This document shows positions 1 to 4,898 of a stretch of 5,153 nucleotides of DNA, in pieces (the first letter of the stretch is position 1; every line of letters starts with the position of its first letter). A model generated the notes under the pieces. It saw only the letters and a list, made by a program, of their open reading frames with translations, had not been told where the DNA came from and did no database searches. This stretch comes from JBBRUG01 sp038247995 (GTDB lineage Bacteria; Chloroflexota; Chloroflexia; Chloroflexales; Chloroflexaceae): positions 1 through 5,153 of the forward strand of contig JBBRUG010000385.1 of assembly GCA_038247995.1 (NCBI GenBank), read 5' to 3'. The position numbers were made by a program, and so were the translations under genes.

Positions 1-939
1 GTAGAGCATGAAGGTCGAGCAGGAGAATTCCTTCTTTTCGAGCCAGCGGTCGGTGTAAGAGCCGCGCGCATCGGCGGGGAGCAGATTCTGCACGGCGTGG
101 GCAAAATCGGCGTTGACGATTACGGCATCGGCCATAATCCGCTCGCCGTCGGCCGTGAGCAGGCCGCGCGCCCGCCCGCCCTCAACGATCACCTGTTTGA
201 CCGGGCGGTTGAGGTGAATCTGCACGCCAAGATCTTGGGCAGCGCGGGCAATACCCTGTGCCAGAGCGCGGAAACCGCCCTGCGGATGCCAAATTCCTTC
301 GGCGAACTCCAGGTACGTAACGAGGCTGAATACGCTGGAGCAAGCAGTGGGGTGCATGCCCAGGTACTTGGCCTGGTAGCCGAAGGCGTAGACCAGCCGC
401 TCGTCGGAGAAGAAGCCTTTGAAGTGATCGTAGAGGCTTTCCCAGGGCCGGAAGGGCAGGGCGGCGGCGATCTCATTCGGCTTGAGGTAAGCCAACGGCG
501 AGCGCACCGGCGATCCGAGGTACGGCCCGTAACCGGCTTCGTTCTTCGCGATATGCTCGATATACCAGCGCTCGAAGGCAGCCGGCAAATCCGGCCCGAA
601 CGTAGCCAATTGGGCCTTGAACGCAGCGAGGTTCGACGTCAGATCGAGGTGAGTATCATCCCAGAACTTGATCCGCGTGTTTGGATCGAGCCGGGTGAGG
701 GTCACATAATCGCTAAAACGCAAACCGCAGGCTGCGAACAACTCATCATAGACGCGCGGCACCTGCAAAATAGTGGGGCCGGTATCGAACTGATACGCAT
801 CGACCTCCAGGCCACGCATCCGGCCGCCCACCCGATCAGCGGCTTCGTAGATAGATACTTGATAACCTTGCGCCGTCAGCCGCATGGCGGTTGCCATACC
901 GCCCGGCCCGGCGCCGATAACTGCAATCTGCTGAGTCAC
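1..939 (-). CDS. CrtI-family phytoene desaturase-like FAD oxidoreductase (5' part, truncated by window edge)
   Basis: I read 313 codons on the minus strand from a GTG at 939 down to base 1, with no stop, so the C-terminal part lies outside the window. Residues 5-40 form a Rossmann FAD-binding start: IAVIGAGPGGMA contains GxGxxG (G9, G11, G14), an acidic residue E32 ends the second strand, and VGGRM follows at 37-41. FDTGPTIL at 51-58, a WHPQGGFRAL-like segment in the middle, VIVNADFAHAV late, and SCSTFMLY at the cut end are all typical of phytoene desaturases and related carotenoid desaturases. The family oxidises or isomerises C30/C40 carotenoid precursors at the membrane using FAD. The GTG start is supported by AGAGGT about 5 bases upstream (941-946). 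I cannot separate CrtI from CrtN, CrtD or CrtO paralogues on the N-terminal part alone, so no symbol is given. The neighbour transcribed divergently is an LCP gene, with no obvious functional link. Confidence 0.88.
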   Translation of the reverse strand, partial: MTQQIAVIGAGPGGMATAMRLTAQGYQVSIYEAADRVGGRMRGLEVDAYQFDTGPTILQVPRVYDELFAACGLRFSDYVTLTRLDPNTRIKFWDDTHLDLTSNLAAFKAQLATFGPDLPAAFERWYIEHIAKNEAGYGPYLGSPVRSPLAYLKPNEIAAALPFRPWESLYDHFKGFFSDERLVYAFGYQAKYLGMHPTACSSVFSLVTYLEFAEGIWHPQGGFRALAQGIARAAQDLGVQIHLNRPVKQVIVEGGRARGLLTADGERIMADAVIVNADFAHAVQNLLPADARGSYTDRWLEKKEFSCSTFMLY

Positions 940-956
940 GGATACCTCTTTTTTAT

Positions 957-975
957 AGGAGTCAGGAGTCAGGAG
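957..975. repeat. heptamer tandem repeat, left array (AGGAGTC x2 plus AGGAG)
   Basis: Two perfect copies of AGGAGTC (957-963, 964-970) are followed by a third partial copy AGGAG (971-975). Read on the minus strand this is TGACTCC repeated, and it lies just upstream of the desaturase ribosome binding site. It matches, in inverted orientation, the TGAnnCC heptamers at 1073-1086. I see no coding function; it resembles the short tandemly repeated heptamers found between genes in some filamentous bacteria. Confidence 0.75.
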
Positions 976-1008
976 GAACAAACCAGGCCCTCCAAATGCG
1001 CTGAACAC

Positions 1009-1038
1009 CAAATACCAGATCAATTCCAGCGCAGTCAA
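1009..1038 (-). promoter_or_regulatory. candidate promoter of the desaturase gene
   Basis: Reading the minus strand, TTGACT (plus 1033-1038) matches the sigma70 -35 box at five of six bases. After an 18-base spacer comes TGG followed by TATTTG (plus 1009-1014), a weak -10 box (three of six) with an extended TGN. Transcription would start near 1002 and leave a leader of about 60 bases containing the heptamer array at 957-975. The same geometry (TTGACn, 18 bases, TGG, TAnnnn) occurs upstream of rplI in this window, which is mild support. The poor -10 box keeps confidence low. Confidence 0.3.
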
Positions 1039-1042
1039 GGGT

Positions 1043-1060
1043 GAGCAAGCATGCTTTCTC
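1043..1060. promoter_or_regulatory. 18-bp near-perfect palindrome, possible operator
   Basis: The ten bases AAGCATGCTT (1047-1056) are a perfect palindrome. Adding GAG at 1043-1045 and CTC at 1058-1060 extends it to 18 bases with a single non-pairing position (C1046 against T1057). It lies in the divergent region, just upstream of the candidate -35 box of the desaturase gene and about 80 bases upstream of the LCP -10 box, where a dimeric repressor or activator could act. No regulator gene is in the window, so the operator role is a guess. Confidence 0.3.
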
Positions 1061-1072
1061 GGCTCGCGCTTC

Positions 1073-1107
1073 TGAAGCCTGACGCCTGAATTCTGAATTC
1101 TGAATTC
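1073..1107. repeat. heptamer tandem repeat, right array (five units beginning TGA)
   Basis: Five consecutive 7-base units stay in register: TGAAGCC at 1073, TGACGCC at 1080, then three identical TGAATTC units at 1087, 1094 and 1101, with TG of a sixth at 1108. The first two units are close to the TGACTCC units of the left array read on the opposite strand. The array ends about 30 bases before the LCP -10 box. A 7-base period is not a multiple of three, and no gene reads through it. Confidence 0.8.
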
Positions 1108-1136
1108 TGTACTAGAAGTATACACCGCTTTTCGGC

Positions 1137-1142
1137 TACAAT
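1137..1142 (+). promoter_or_regulatory. candidate -10 box for the LCP gene, possibly giving a leaderless transcript
   Basis: TACAAT matches the sigma70 -10 consensus at five of six bases and lies only eight bases before the ATG at 1151. Transcription would normally begin around 1149-1151, at or next to the start codon. No Shine-Dalgarno sequence is visible before that ATG, which agrees with a leaderless message. The -35 region is not convincing. An alternative is that the promoter lies upstream and this hexamer is chance. Confidence 0.4.
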
Positions 1143-1150
1143 ATGGCTCG

Positions 1151-2221
1151 ATGCCGCGCCGACGATTGCCATCTATGCGTCTCCAGCGTCCTGGCCCAAA
1201 TTTATTGCTCGCGCTGGTCGGATTATGCGCCTGCGCTCTGATCACAATGGGCGCGCTGCGCATTGCCTCGGGAGTGCGCCGAAATGTAGCGGCGCTGAGC
1301 GTTACTCCAGCGCCGTTGCCCGCCGACGCCGTGAGCATGATTCAGCCTACCAACGCTGCGCCACCGATCCTGACCCTGCCGCCGCTGACCGTCAATGACG
1401 CCCCTGCTGCGCCGGTGCGTGCCGCTACCGACCCAGTGACGATCTTGCTGCTCGGCAGCGACCGCCGCCCCGGAAGCGACGCCATTCCGCGCACCGATGC
1501 GATTATGCTGGTGCGGATCGACCCGGTGCAAGAGCGGGTAGCGCTGTTTTCGCTGCCGCGCGATTTGTGGACGCCGATTCCGGGGCATGGGATCAACCGG
1601 ATCAATAACGCCTACTTGTTTGGCGAGCGAGCCGGGCCGCCGGGCGCCGGCATGAGCCTGGCGCGAGCTGCGGTGAGCAACCTGATCGGCGTCCCAATCG
1701 ATTATGTCGCCCTGATCGACCTGAGCGGTTTTGCCGCGCTTGTCGATGCGATTGGCGGCGTTGTCGTCGATGTACCGGCGGAACTGATCGACCGGCGTTT
1801 CCCCACCGCCGATAACCGCACCACGACGGTACGTTTCGCTGCCGGGCCGCAACAAATGAATGGCGCAGCTGCGCTCACCTACAGCCGGATCAGAAACCCC
1901 GACCTAGATTTTGGGCGGATCGCTCGCCAACAGCAGGTGCTGCTCGCGATTGCCGAACGGCTGCGCACGCGGGGCTACCTGACCAACTTACTAGCTGCCG
2001 AAGACCTGACCGGCTCGCTGGTGGGGTATGTACAAACCGACATGCCACCAACGCAGATCACCGAACTTGCCTTTGCGCTGCGCAACCAGGATGCCGCTGC
2101 CGTCGAGCGCTATGCGCTAAGCGAAGCCGATATACAGTATGGCGTCGAAGCCGACCGCTTCGCCCTGCGCGTTCGCCCCGGCAGACTTGAAGCGTTGGTC
2201 GCGCAGTGGCTGGCAGAATAG
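1151..2221 (+). CDS. LytR-CpsA-Psr (LCP) family protein, membrane anchored
   Basis: This 356-residue protein starts with a basic stretch (MPRRR, R10, R13), then one hydrophobic segment at about 18-36, fitting a single-pass anchor with the C-terminal part outside the cell. A Pro/Ala/Thr-rich linker runs from about 50 to 95. The LCP catalytic domain follows at about 96-270: ILLLGSDRR (D104), RTDAIMLVRID (R114, D116), SLPRD (R137, D138), INRINNAYLFG, and the Arg-rich YSRIRNPD...FGRIARQQQ (R246, R248, R256, R259). These match the acidic and basic residues that bind the polyprenyl pyrophosphate substrate in the family. LCP enzymes transfer secondary polymers from lipid carriers to peptidoglycan or other surface acceptors. 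The polymer here is unknown. No extra C-terminal LytR_C-type domain is evident. I chose the ATG at 1151 because it supplies the basic N-terminus; an ATG at 1175 is possible, and neither has a clear ribosome binding site. Confidence 0.92.
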   Translation: MPRRRLPSMRLQRPGPNLLLALVGLCACALITMGALRIASGVRRNVAALSVTPAPLPADAVSMIQPTNAAPPILTLPPLTVNDAPAAPVRAATDPVTILLLGSDRRPGSDAIPRTDAIMLVRIDPVQERVALFSLPRDLWTPIPGHGINRINNAYLFGERAGPPGAGMSLARAAVSNLIGVPIDYVALIDLSGFAALVDAIGGVVVDVPAELIDRRFPTADNRTTTVRFAAGPQQMNGAAALTYSRIRNPDLDFGRIARQQQVLLAIAERLRTRGYLTNLLAAEDLTGSLVGYVQTDMPPTQITELAFALRNQDAAAVERYALSEADIQYGVEADRFALRVRPGRLEALVAQWLAE

Positions 2222-2242
2222 ATCCGATCCAGGGTGTCATCG

Positions 2243-2272
2243 TTGACGCCTTTCCCCGCCTCGTGGTAAAAT
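2243..2272 (+). promoter_or_regulatory. sigma70-like promoter of rplI
   Basis: TTGACG (2243-2248) is a five-of-six -35 box. After 18 bases comes TAAAAT (2267-2272), a five-of-six -10 box, with the extended -10 TGG directly before it (2264-2266). Transcription would start near 2279-2280 and give a leader of just under 40 bases ending in the GAGGAG ribosome binding site. This is the best-formed promoter in the window and suits a ribosomal protein gene. It also indicates that rplI is expressed independently of the LCP gene. Confidence 0.65.
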
Positions 2273-2303
2273 ACCCGCCGTTGTTAAAAATGTAGACGCA
2301 CGC

Positions 2304-2309
2304 GAGGAG
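2304..2309 (+). promoter_or_regulatory. ribosome binding site that decides the rplI start
   Basis: GAGGAG lies eight bases before the GTG at 2318. The same frame is also open from a GTG at 2309, but that codon overlaps the Shine-Dalgarno sequence. The ATG at 2330, which would give the family-typical MKV start, is 20 bases away and too distant. The GTG at 2318 is therefore preferred. Confidence 0.6.
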
Positions 2310-2317
2310 TGGTTACT

Positions 2318-2851
2318 GTGAGTTCGAAAATGAAGGTTCTGCTCACCGCCGATGTCGAACATCTCGGCAAGGCTGGTGAACTCAAAGACGTTTCCGGTGG
2401 ATTTGGGCGCAACTACCTGATGCCGAAGGGCTTTGCCGTAATTGCTACGCCCGGCCAGATCCGCGTAGCCGAAGAGCGGATGGCCGCCAATCGCCGCCGC
2501 ACTGAGGCCTCCCGCAAGGATGCTCAGGCGCTGGCCGGTCGGATCAACGGCGTTACGCTGCGCTTCACGGTGAAGGTTGGCGAGCAGGATCGGCTTTACG
2601 GCTCGGTCACCAACTCGGATATCGCCGAACTGCTCCAGTCGCAGACGGGCATCGAAATCGACCGCCGCAAGATCGACCTCGACGAGCCGATCAAGCGCAC
2701 CGGAATCTACCCCGTGCATGTGCGCCTGATGGCCGACCTGGTGCCGGTGCTGAATGTCGTAGTTGAAGGCGAAGGCGGCCCAGCTGAAACAGCGCCCGCC
2801 GAGAAGCTTGAGGCGCCGACTGACGAGACGGCAACCGACGAGGAAGCCTAG
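2318..2851 (+). CDS. rplI: 50S ribosomal protein L9
   Basis: Read from the GTG at 2318 this is a 177-residue protein. L9 binds 23S rRNA at the base of the L1 stalk and helps maintain reading frame. The N-terminal domain (about 5-50) carries KVLLTADVEHLGKAGEL followed by DVSGGFGRNYLMPKGFA, the family signature with its conserved Gly, Asn and Tyr. A long charged connecting helix (about 50-75) and the C-terminal RNA-binding domain (about 76-150, including VGEQDRLYGSVTNSDIA and the GIYPV segment) follow. Family members are usually near 150 residues. The extra length is a low-complexity acidic tail at about 151-177 (nine Asp/Glu, one Lys), plus four residues before the usual MKV start. The gene has its own promoter, and dnaB lies downstream, a common bacterial neighbourhood. 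The rpsF, ssb and rpsR genes that often precede rplI are not immediately upstream here. Confidence 0.96.
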   Translation: MSSKMKVLLTADVEHLGKAGELKDVSGGFGRNYLMPKGFAVIATPGQIRVAEERMAANRRRTEASRKDAQALAGRINGVTLRFTVKVGEQDRLYGSVTNSDIAELLQSQTGIEIDRRKIDLDEPIKRTGIYPVHVRLMADLVPVLNVVVEGEGGPAETAPAEKLEAPTDETATDEEA

Positions 2852-2863
2852 TTCAGCAACCGA

Positions 2864-2930
2864 AGACGGGGGACAAAGGACGAAAGACGGATACTGCGAC
2901 CCTTTCGTCTGCGGTCTTTCGCCTTGTTCC
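2864..2930. repeat. heptad-periodic imperfect inverted repeat (hairpin) after rplI
   Basis: GAC recurs every seven bases at 2865, 2872, 2879 and 2886. The complementary GTC occurs at 2907 and 2914, also seven apart. The two halves can fold: CGAAAGAC (2881-2888) pairs with GTCTTTCG (2914-2921), and the stem extends outward through 2870 and 2930 to about 17 pairs with two bulged adenines (2875, 2880). A competing pairing, GACGAAAG (2879-2886) with CTTTCGTC (2902-2909), is also perfect over eight bases. No T-tract follows, so it is not a canonical terminator. It could be a repeat element, an mRNA 3' stabiliser or part of termination. Confidence 0.55.
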
Positions 2931-2952
2931 ACCCCAAACTGAAGACCTGTCT

Positions 2953-2993
2953 CGATGTGCCGCGGCAATTGCCCCGGCACATCGTTCTTTCTC
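2953..2993 (+). terminator. hairpin with pyrimidine tail, probable terminator of rplI
   Basis: CGATGTGCCG (2953-2962) and CGGCACATCG (2975-2984) form a perfect ten-pair stem. The enclosed 12 bases include a second palindrome, GGCAATTGCC (2964-2973). TTCTTTCT (2985-2992) follows directly, a T-rich though interrupted tail. The position about 100 bases after the rplI stop and before dnaB fits rho-independent termination or attenuation between the two genes. Because the tail is broken by C residues, it may be only partly effective. Confidence 0.6.
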
Positions 2994-3000
2994 AGGGCCA

Positions 3001-3032
3001 TGTGGACAACTCTGTGGACGACCTGTTGATAG
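3001..3032. promoter_or_regulatory. three spaced DnaA-box-like 9-mers upstream of dnaB
   Basis: TGTGGACAA (3001-3009), TGTGGACGA (3013-3021) and TGTTGATAG (3024-3032) are spaced 12 and 11 bases apart. They resemble TGTGGATAA, the complement of the DnaA box TTATCCACA, with one, two and two mismatches. They end 36 bases before the dnaB start codon. The close spacing on one helix face is what a DnaA-controlled promoter could show, but the boxes are degenerate and may be chance. Confidence 0.35.
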
Positions 3033-3068
3033 GCTGGGCATACACCGAGGAAAACCAGGGGAGAGCCG

Positions 3069-4859
3069 ATGGATCGCTCCGTTCCATTTGATTTACAATC
3101 TGAACGAGCAACGCTGGGCTCGATCCTGATTGAACGCGAGGCGATCGTGGCAGTGGCCGGTTGGCTGCCCACCGAGCACTACTATCTGGAAAAGCACGCG
3201 CTGATCTACGATGCGATGCTGGCCTGCTACAACCGGCGCGAGCCGCCCGACATCGCTACTGTCGCCGCCGAACTGCGTCGTCAGGAGCGCCTCGACCTAA
3301 TTGGCGGGTTGGCCTTCCTCACCGAACTCGCCACCGAAGTACCCACAGCGGTTCACGTCGAATATTATGCCCGGATCGTTGAGCGCACCGCTGTGCTGCG
3401 GCGCCTGATCGAGGTTGGCGGGCGGATCTCCGCCGTCGGCTTTGATCAAACGCTGGAGCTGGAAGATGCGATCGACAAGGCCGAAGCTGAGCTGTTCAGC
3501 GTCTCGCAGCGGCGCGGCGGCCAGGATTTCGTGCATATCGGCACGGTGGTCAACCAGCTTTTCACCCAGATCGAATCGCTGCAAGAGCGCCGCGGCGAAG
3601 TGGCTGGCGTTCCAACCGGCTACACCGACCTCGACGAACTCACCGGCGGCCTACAACCATCCGACTTGATCATTTTGGCCGCTCGGCCGAGTGTTGGTAA
3701 AACGTCGCTCGCGCTCTCGCTGGCCTACAATGTCGCCTATACAGCGAACAATACGGTTGGTGTATTCAGCCTGGAGATGAGCCGCGACCAGCTTGTGCAG
3801 CGCATGCTTTCGATGCATACCGGCATCGATATGCAGCGCCTACGCACGGGCACGCTGCGGGCCGATGAGCTGAACCTGGCCCTGGAGGGCATGGGCGTGC
3901 TCTCGGAACTGCCGATCTATATTGAGGACACGCCGGGGCTAAGCATCAGCGAAGTGCGCAGCAAGGCGCGCCGCCTCGCCGCCGAGGCCGGGATCAGCCT
4001 GCTAATGATCGACTATCTGCAATTGATGTCGGGGCGCCGTACCGATAATCGCGTCCAGGAAGTCAGCGAGATCAGCCGGGGGCTCAAAGCGCTGGCCCGC
4101 GAACTCAATGTGCCGGTAATTGCACTTTCGCAGCTCTCGCGCGCCGTCGAAGGCCGCCAGAGCCACATACCGATGCTGAGCGACCTGCGTGAGTCGGGTT
4201 GCCTGACCGGCGAAAGCCTGGTGTATCTGCCTGACTCGGGCATCTACCGGCGTATCGATGAGCTTGTCGGGACGGTTGGCTATAACGTATTGGCGCTCAA
4301 CCCCGAGACGTGGAAGCTCGAACCGCGCCGTGTCACCAATGCCTTCTGCACAGGTGTGAAGCCGGTCTATAAACTTACGACGCGCCTCGGGCGGAGCATT
4401 CGGGCCACCGGCAACCACAAATTCCTGACGATTAACGGCTGGAAGCGCCTCGACGAACTGACGCCGAACGATCGACTGGCGCTGCCCCGGCACCTTCCCG
4501 GCCCCAATGTTGCAACGATGACTGATGATGAACTGATCACCAGCGCTGTCTATTGGGACGAGATTGTCGCGATTGAGTCTGACGGCGAGGAGTGGGTCTA
4601 CGACCTGACTGTTGAGGATTTCCATAGCTTTGTCGTAAATGATATTATATCTCATAACAGTATCGAGCAAGATGCCGACATCGTGATGTTCATCTATCGT
4701 GAGGAGTTATACGACAAGGAAACCGATAAAAAAGGCATCGCCGAGGTGCATATAGCGAAGCACCGCAACGGGCCGCTAGGGGTTATTCCGCTACGCTTTG
4801 AGGCCCGTACGACGCGCTTCCAGAATTTAGAGCGCTATCGCGCGCCTGAGGGGTACTAG
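3069..4859 (+). CDS. dnaB: replicative DNA helicase DnaB, intein-containing precursor
   Basis: The 596-residue precursor encodes the hexameric ATP-driven 5'-3' helicase of the replication fork. The N-terminal primase-interacting domain spans about 7-110. The RecA-like motor starts near 180 (VPTGYTDLDELTGGL). Walker A is ARPSVGKTS (205-213), followed by FSLEMS (233-238). Walker B is LLMIDYLQLM (311-320), and ALSQLSRAVE (352-361) follows. The conserved SDLRESG (371-377) is split from SIEQDADIVMFIYR (531-544) by a 153-residue intein. IAKHRNGPLG (562-571), with the family's arginine-finger region, ends the motor. Removing the intein leaves 443 residues, a normal DnaB length. The ATG at 3069 is preceded by GGGGAGA (3058-3064), a good ribosome binding site. 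Active helicase should depend on splicing, because the interruption lies between conserved motor motifs. A hairpin terminator upstream suggests its own promoter, though I could not pick convincing boxes. The next gene starts 39 bases downstream and is probably cotranscribed. Confidence 0.96.
   Translation: MDRSVPFDLQSERATLGSILIEREAIVAVAGWLPTEHYYLEKHALIYDAMLACYNRREPPDIATVAAELRRQERLDLIGGLAFLTELATEVPTAVHVEYYARIVERTAVLRRLIEVGGRISAVGFDQTLELEDAIDKAEAELFSVSQRRGGQDFVHIGTVVNQLFTQIESLQERRGEVAGVPTGYTDLDELTGGLQPSDLIILAARPSVGKTSLALSLAYNVAYTANNTVGVFSLEMSRDQLVQRMLSMHTGIDMQRLRTGTLRADELNLALEGMGVLSELPIYIEDTPGLSISEVRSKARRLAAEAGISLLMIDYLQLMSGRRTDNRVQEVSEISRGLKALARELNVPVIALSQLSRAVEGRQSHIPMLSDLRESGCLTGESLVYLPDSGIYRRIDELVGTVGYNVLALNPETWKLEPRRVTNAFCTGVKPVYKLTTRLGRSIRATGNHKFLTINGWKRLDELTPNDRLALPRHLPGPNVATMTDDELITSAVYWDEIVAIESDGEEWVYDLTVEDFHSFVVNDIISHNSIEQDADIVMFIYREELYDKETDKKGIAEVHIAKHRNGPLGVIPLRFEARTTRFQNLERYRAPEGY
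4200..4658 (+). other. DnaB mini-intein (153 aa, no homing endonuclease)
   Basis: This in-frame segment, precursor residues 378-530, excises itself and joins the two DnaB parts. Block A begins at Cys378 (CLTGESLVYLPDSG). Block B is GRSIRATGNHKFLTINGWK, with Thr447 and His450 in the TxxH arrangement. Block F is VYDLTVEDFHSFVVN (Asp512, His519). Block G is NDIISHN, ending with His529 and Asn530, and the +1 residue is Ser531. All residues needed for class 1 splicing are present, so it looks active. The arrangement and several strings (FCTG, TRLGR, GWKRLDEL, ALPR, YWD, NDII.HN) closely match the well-studied Synechocystis DnaB intein, at the same ESG/SIEQ insertion site. The endonuclease blocks (LAGLIDADG) are absent: only about 25 residues (474-498) connect the two splicing halves. 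Cys427 is the only cysteine besides Cys378. The excised intein has no known further role. Confidence 0.95.
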
Positions 4860-4898
4860 AGCATCTACTCCATTTCTTGCAGCCAAAGGCAAGCATCT

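Noticed and set aside
97..1044. Open frame of 315 codons on the plus strand
   Set aside because: It lies antisense to the desaturase, whose minus-strand frame has a clear FAD-binding motif and ribosome binding site. The plus-strand product shows no recognisable domain and runs through the heptamer repeats.
1223..1855. Open frame of 210 codons antisense to the LCP gene
   Set aside because: The plus strand encodes all LCP motifs here; the antisense product is an Arg/Gln-rich shadow.
2309..2317. Upstream GTG as the rplI start
   Set aside because: The GTG at 2309 overlaps the GAGGAG Shine-Dalgarno sequence, so initiation at 2318 is more likely; the extra residues are not seen at L9 N-termini.
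3015..3044. Sigma70 promoter for dnaB (TGGACG then CATACA)
   Set aside because: Spacing is near normal but both boxes are poor matches; not strong enough to annotate.
2237..3172. Open frame of 311 codons on the minus strand across rplI and the start of dnaB
   Set aside because: It overlaps the rplI promoter, all of rplI, the terminator and the dnaB start on the opposite strand. The product is low-similarity, Arg/His/Gly-rich shadow sequence typical of GC-rich DNA.
4200..4658. dnaB broken by an insertion (pseudogene)
   Set aside because: The insert is in frame, has every splicing residue, and sits at a known intein site with intact DnaB on both sides.
4002..4670. Open frame of 222 codons on the minus strand under the intein
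   Set aside because: It is antisense to dnaB and its intein, which have strong family motifs. No motif or ribosome binding site supports the antisense frame.
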